Positions 6,882 through 9,318 of a stretch of DNA of 9,318 bases are shown one piece after another. Numbering within the stretch: the stretch's first letter is position 1; each line of letters opens with the position of its first letter. Under the pieces are notes generated by a model. It searched no databases. It saw only the letters and a list, made by a program, of their open reading frames with translations, and was not told the origin of the DNA. The stretch comes from JAVVEW01 sp032251045. GTDB taxonomy: Bacteria > Pseudomonadota > Gammaproteobacteria > Methylococcales > Methylomonadaceae. A program made the translations under genes and the position numbers. Location: positions 1 through 9,318 of the forward strand of contig JAVVEW010000071.1 of assembly GCA_032251045.1 (NCBI GenBank), in the 5' to 3' direction.

Positions 6882-8471
6882 ATGGCTAGGCCGATTTATC
6901 TCAACCTCGTACTGCATGCGCATTTGCCGTATGTCCGGCATCCTGAATATGCCGATGCATTGTCCGAAACCTGGTTGTTCGAGGCCATTAACGAGTGTTA
7001 TCTGCCGTTATTGCGTATGCTGGATCGCTTGGCGCGTGATCAGGTTGACTACCGCTTGACGTTATCGCTATCGCCAACATTGCTGAGTCAACTGGATGAC
7101 CCACTGTTAAAGCAGCGTTTCAGGGACTATAACCTGCGTCGTATTCGTTTAGCCGAACAGGAAATCGAACGCCTGCGTCACCGCCCTAAAATGCAGCGTT
7201 TGGCACGTTGGTACTCGAATCTGTTCGTCACCAATCTGGACGATTTCGAACAACGCTATCAAACAGACTTGCCGGGTGCTTTTGCCGCGCATCGACAAAC
7301 GGGTCGGTTGGTGTTGATAACCACCGCGGCCACTCATGGGTTTTTGCCTTTGCTCAGAGCCGATGCGACTGCGATTGGCAGCCAGATTCGGGTGGGGCTG
7401 GATGCTTTTCGGCGCCGTTTTGGCTTTGCTTCCAAAGGTTTTTGGCTGCCTGAATGTGGTTATTATCCAGGTCTTGAGCGAGAACTTGCCGCGCATGGCA
7501 TCGGCTATTTTTATACCGAAAATCATGCCATATTACATGCCGAACCGGTGCCTGCGGCCGGTGTTTATGCGCCGGTGCAAGTAGGCGGCGTACAGGCATT
7601 TGCCCGGCATCCAGCATTGAGTGCGGCGGTCTGGTGTGCTCATCAGGGCTATCCTGGGCACCCTTATTACCGCGAATACCATCGTGATATTGGTTTTGAG
7701 CTTAGCGAAGCCGTATTACGCCCCTGTTTGCTGGATGGCGACGTGCGTGTCAATACCGGCATCAAATACCACCGGGTGACCGGTCATGAACAAAAAGCGT
7801 TATACGAGCCGGAACGCGCTGCCGAACAAGCCTGGCGTCATGCCGAGCAGTTTGTCATGGCCGCAGAGCAAGTGGCCACATCGGCTAAAGGCAGGGATGC
7901 GGTGCTGTTGAATGTACCGTTTGACGCTGAACTGTTTGGCCATTGGTGGTTTGAAGGGCCTATTTGGTTGGAAGCTGTACTGCGTTGCTGCGCACAACGT
8001 TACAGTCCGCTGCAACTGACCAGCGCCCAGCACTGGCTACAATCGGGCAGGGACACGCATTGTGCGCAATTGGCTGCATCCAGTTGGGGTGAAAAAGGTT
8101 ATAACCAATACTGGTTAAATGCTGAAACATGCTGGATTTATCCCAAGCTGCGCCAGAGCCAGCAAACATTATCGCAATTGGCGCGGCAATTTGTTGATTT
8201 GGATCGGCAGGACTGGCGATGTCGGGCGCTGAATCAAGCGGCGCGTAATTTGCTGTTGGCCCAGGCCTCTGATTGGCCATTTATGCTCAGTGCCAAGACG
8301 CTGCCGGATTATGCCAGGCAGCGGGTCGAAAATCATCTGGCGCGTTTTAACTATTTACAAGACAGTGTGCTCAGGCATAGGATAAACTCGGATTATCTGG
8401 AAGCCTTGGAATATCTGGATAATATTTTTCCGGCGCTGGATTTTCGTGATTATGCGGTCAGGCTCGGTTGA
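6882..8471 (+). CDS. GH57 1,4-alpha-glucan (glycogen) branching enzyme
   Basis: This encodes a 529-residue cytoplasmic protein, close to the usual length of GH57 branching enzymes. Conserved GH57 regions appear in order: HAHLP (12-16), TAATHGFLPLL (148-158), GFWLPECGY (186-194) with Glu191 as predicted nucleophile, FDAELFGHWWFEGP (347-360) with Asp348 as predicted acid/base, and SSWGEKGYNQYW (400-411) followed by the C-terminal helical part with LLLAQASDWPFML (457-469). The last motif is typical of branching enzymes rather than GH57 amylases. It would cut alpha-1,4 chains and re-attach them as alpha-1,6 branches in glycogen. ATG 6882 is the only possible start, because a stop in frame lies at 6855-6857. 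GAGGA at 6876-6880 is unusually close, so re-initiation after the DUF4912 stop is likely. Confidence 0.93.
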   Translation: MARPIYLNLVLHAHLPYVRHPEYADALSETWLFEAINECYLPLLRMLDRLARDQVDYRLTLSLSPTLLSQLDDPLLKQRFRDYNLRRIRLAEQEIERLRHRPKMQRLARWYSNLFVTNLDDFEQRYQTDLPGAFAAHRQTGRLVLITTAATHGFLPLLRADATAIGSQIRVGLDAFRRRFGFASKGFWLPECGYYPGLERELAAHGIGYFYTENHAILHAEPVPAAGVYAPVQVGGVQAFARHPALSAAVWCAHQGYPGHPYYREYHRDIGFELSEAVLRPCLLDGDVRVNTGIKYHRVTGHEQKALYEPERAAEQAWRHAEQFVMAAEQVATSAKGRDAVLLNVPFDAELFGHWWFEGPIWLEAVLRCCAQRYSPLQLTSAQHWLQSGRDTHCAQLAASSWGEKGYNQYWLNAETCWIYPKLRQSQQTLSQLARQFVDLDRQDWRCRALNQAARNLLLAQASDWPFMLSAKTLPDYARQRVENHLARFNYLQDSVLRHRINSDYLEALEYLDNIFPALDFRDYAVRLG

Positions 8472-8473
8472 CG

Positions 8474-8488
8474 GTGGCCTTAGGTCAC
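8474..8488 (+). terminator. Weak hairpin just after the GH57 gene
   Basis: GTGGCC (8474-8479) and GGTCAC (8483-8488) pair over six positions, one a G-T wobble, around the loop TTA, 3 bases after the stop codon. No T-run follows, so it is at best a poor terminator. The rest of the gap to 8614 holds no recognisable gene. I could not find a convincing promoter for the next gene in it. Confidence 0.3.
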
Positions 8489-8614
8489 GAGCTTCTGATG
8501 CGCGATAAAGTATCATCCGGCATGGTGGTAGCTGAGCGCCCGCGAGTCGAGTTAGGCGACAGCCATTGTTCAGCGGTTAGGCTTATCAATTCATTTAGAC
8601 AAAACTGAATCATT

Positions 8615-9318
8615 ATGGCAAAGAAACCCTCCAATGCGACAAGCAAAGCACGCTCACCGGAAGCCTTGAATGAGGCTGAAGTGACAAAGACCGAGGCCGC
8701 TAAACCGGCCACGGATGAATCGGCGACAACACCGACGGCGAAACAAACCACGCCTAGTCGCCGAACGGCATCGACCAAAACCGGCGCTAAAGGTACGGCG
8801 AAAACCAAGGCGACCCGTGCTGAAAAAAGTCGCACAAAAACGCCGGCCAGCCCGAACCATCCGCCGCCTGTAACCGTCTCTGACGTCGTCTCGTCCAGTG
8901 CCGATGTGCCCGCTAAGAAGCCTGAGGCAGTCAGTCCTGCCAATGCCGCATCAGACACGGCTAAAAAGGGCAAGGTTGATGCTGTCACTAAAATCGCGAC
9001 CGCTGCGGGCTCCCGCAAATCGAAATCATCCCAGACCAAGGCTCACAGTGCTCAAGCGTCCACGCAGGCCAAGACTGCGTCCACGCAATCGACCGCTGCC
9101 AAAACGGCGTCGCCGAGTGGGAAAGTATCCACCCAACATGCGGCCAGCAAAGAGCATGAGGTCACGAAGGCGTCCGTTGAGAAACAGGCTGTCGCCCAAA
9201 GCCTGCAACAAACCACATCACCTAAGACCGCTGCCGCAGCTGCCAAGACCCAGCCGGCAGCGGCAACGGCGCCTGACTCAGAGCAGGCCAGCACGTCACC
9301 GGCCAAGCAAGGTGCGGG
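8615..9318 (+). CDS. Disordered Lys/Ala/Thr/Ser-rich protein, N-terminal part (runs off the window)
   Basis: The frame is open for 234 codons from ATG 8615 to the window end with no stop. An in-frame TGA at 8606-8608 leaves ATG 8615 as the earliest usual start; no good Shine-Dalgarno is visible. The protein starts MAKKPSNATSKARSPEAL and is almost entirely Ala, Thr, Ser, Lys, Pro, Gln, Glu and Val. In these 234 residues there is no Cys, Phe, Trp or Tyr, only two Leu (18 and 196) and one Ile (127), so it is predicted disordered. Residues 148-165 have a rough seven-residue repeat (ASTQAKT, ASTQSTA, AKTASPS). It could be a histone-H1-like or AlgP-like DNA-binding tail, a phasin-like protein, or a disordered leader on an enzyme such as a glycogen synthase. 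The sequence does not decide between these. Antisense open frames here are codon-bias shadows. Confidence 0.7.
   Translation, partial: MAKKPSNATSKARSPEALNEAEVTKTEAAKPATDESATTPTAKQTTPSRRTASTKTGAKGTAKTKATRAEKSRTKTPASPNHPPPVTVSDVVSSSADVPAKKPEAVSPANAASDTAKKGKVDAVTKIATAAGSRKSKSSQTKAHSAQASTQAKTASTQSTAAKTASPSGKVSTQHAASKEHEVTKASVEKQAVAQSLQQTTSPKTAAAAAKTQPAAATAPDSEQASTSPAKQGA
9056..9087 (+). repeat. Short direct repeat inside the disordered protein gene
   Basis: GCGTCCACGCA occurs at 9056-9066 and again at 9077-9087, 21 bases apart. It encodes successive ASTQ units, matching a seven-residue protein period. It suggests growth of the low-complexity region by local duplication. Confidence 0.6.

Noticed and set aside
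8485..9039. 184-residue antisense open frame on the - strand, and another at 9052-9306
   Set aside because: They mirror the disordered + strand gene. Their Ala/Val/Phe/Leu/Gly/Arg content is what Thr/Ala/Lys/Ser codons give when read backwards, and no motif or ribosome site supports them.
1..9318. Mobile element, phage, toxin-antitoxin or defence system
   Set aside because: No transposase, integrase, terminal repeats, tRNA or nuclease-type genes were seen. The Hsp70 genes are divergent but carry chaperone ATPase motifs, and the flanks are metabolic genes.

Overview
The window reads as ordinary chromosomal DNA of a moderately GC-rich gammaproteobacterium. The gene content would fit a methanotroph of the Methylococcales: a sugar-kinase-type PFK end, a DUF2760/Hsp70/Hsp70 cassette, then DUF4912 next to a GH57 branching enzyme. 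This placement is inferred from family knowledge and was not searched. Every gene is on the + strand. There are no RNA genes, insertion sequences, CRISPR arrays or phage genes that I can support.

Layout. Positions 1-196 hold the C-terminal end of a phosphofructokinase-like enzyme. Positions 284-6114 form a tight four-gene block. It contains a small exported helical protein (284-670), a membrane-anchored DUF2760 protein (687-1352), a divergent Hsp70 with an acidic N-terminal tail (1349-3391), and a second, longer Hsp70 with a helical, DUF3731-like C-terminal region (3388-6114). The last three genes are joined by two ATGA stop/start overlaps, so they are probably translated together. After a 124-base gap come a DUF4912 protein (GTG start, 6239-6877) and a GH57 alpha-glucan branching enzyme (6882-8471), 4 bases apart. 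After a further 143-base gap, an open reading frame for a disordered Lys/Ala/Thr/Ser-rich protein starts at 8615 and runs off the window end without a stop codon.

How they work together. The chaperone block is the most interesting part. Two paralogous Hsp70 ATPases keep their nucleotide-binding residues but have no recognisable DnaK-type linker or substrate-binding domain. They are co-translated with an inner-membrane DUF2760 protein whose soluble part is predicted to face the cytoplasm. I infer a membrane-associated, DnaK-independent Hsp70 machine, possibly a hetero-oligomer, of unknown client. The DUF4912/GH57 pair points to glycogen synthesis. The PFK end and the GH57 enzyme place the chaperone block among central-carbon and storage genes, which may be chance.
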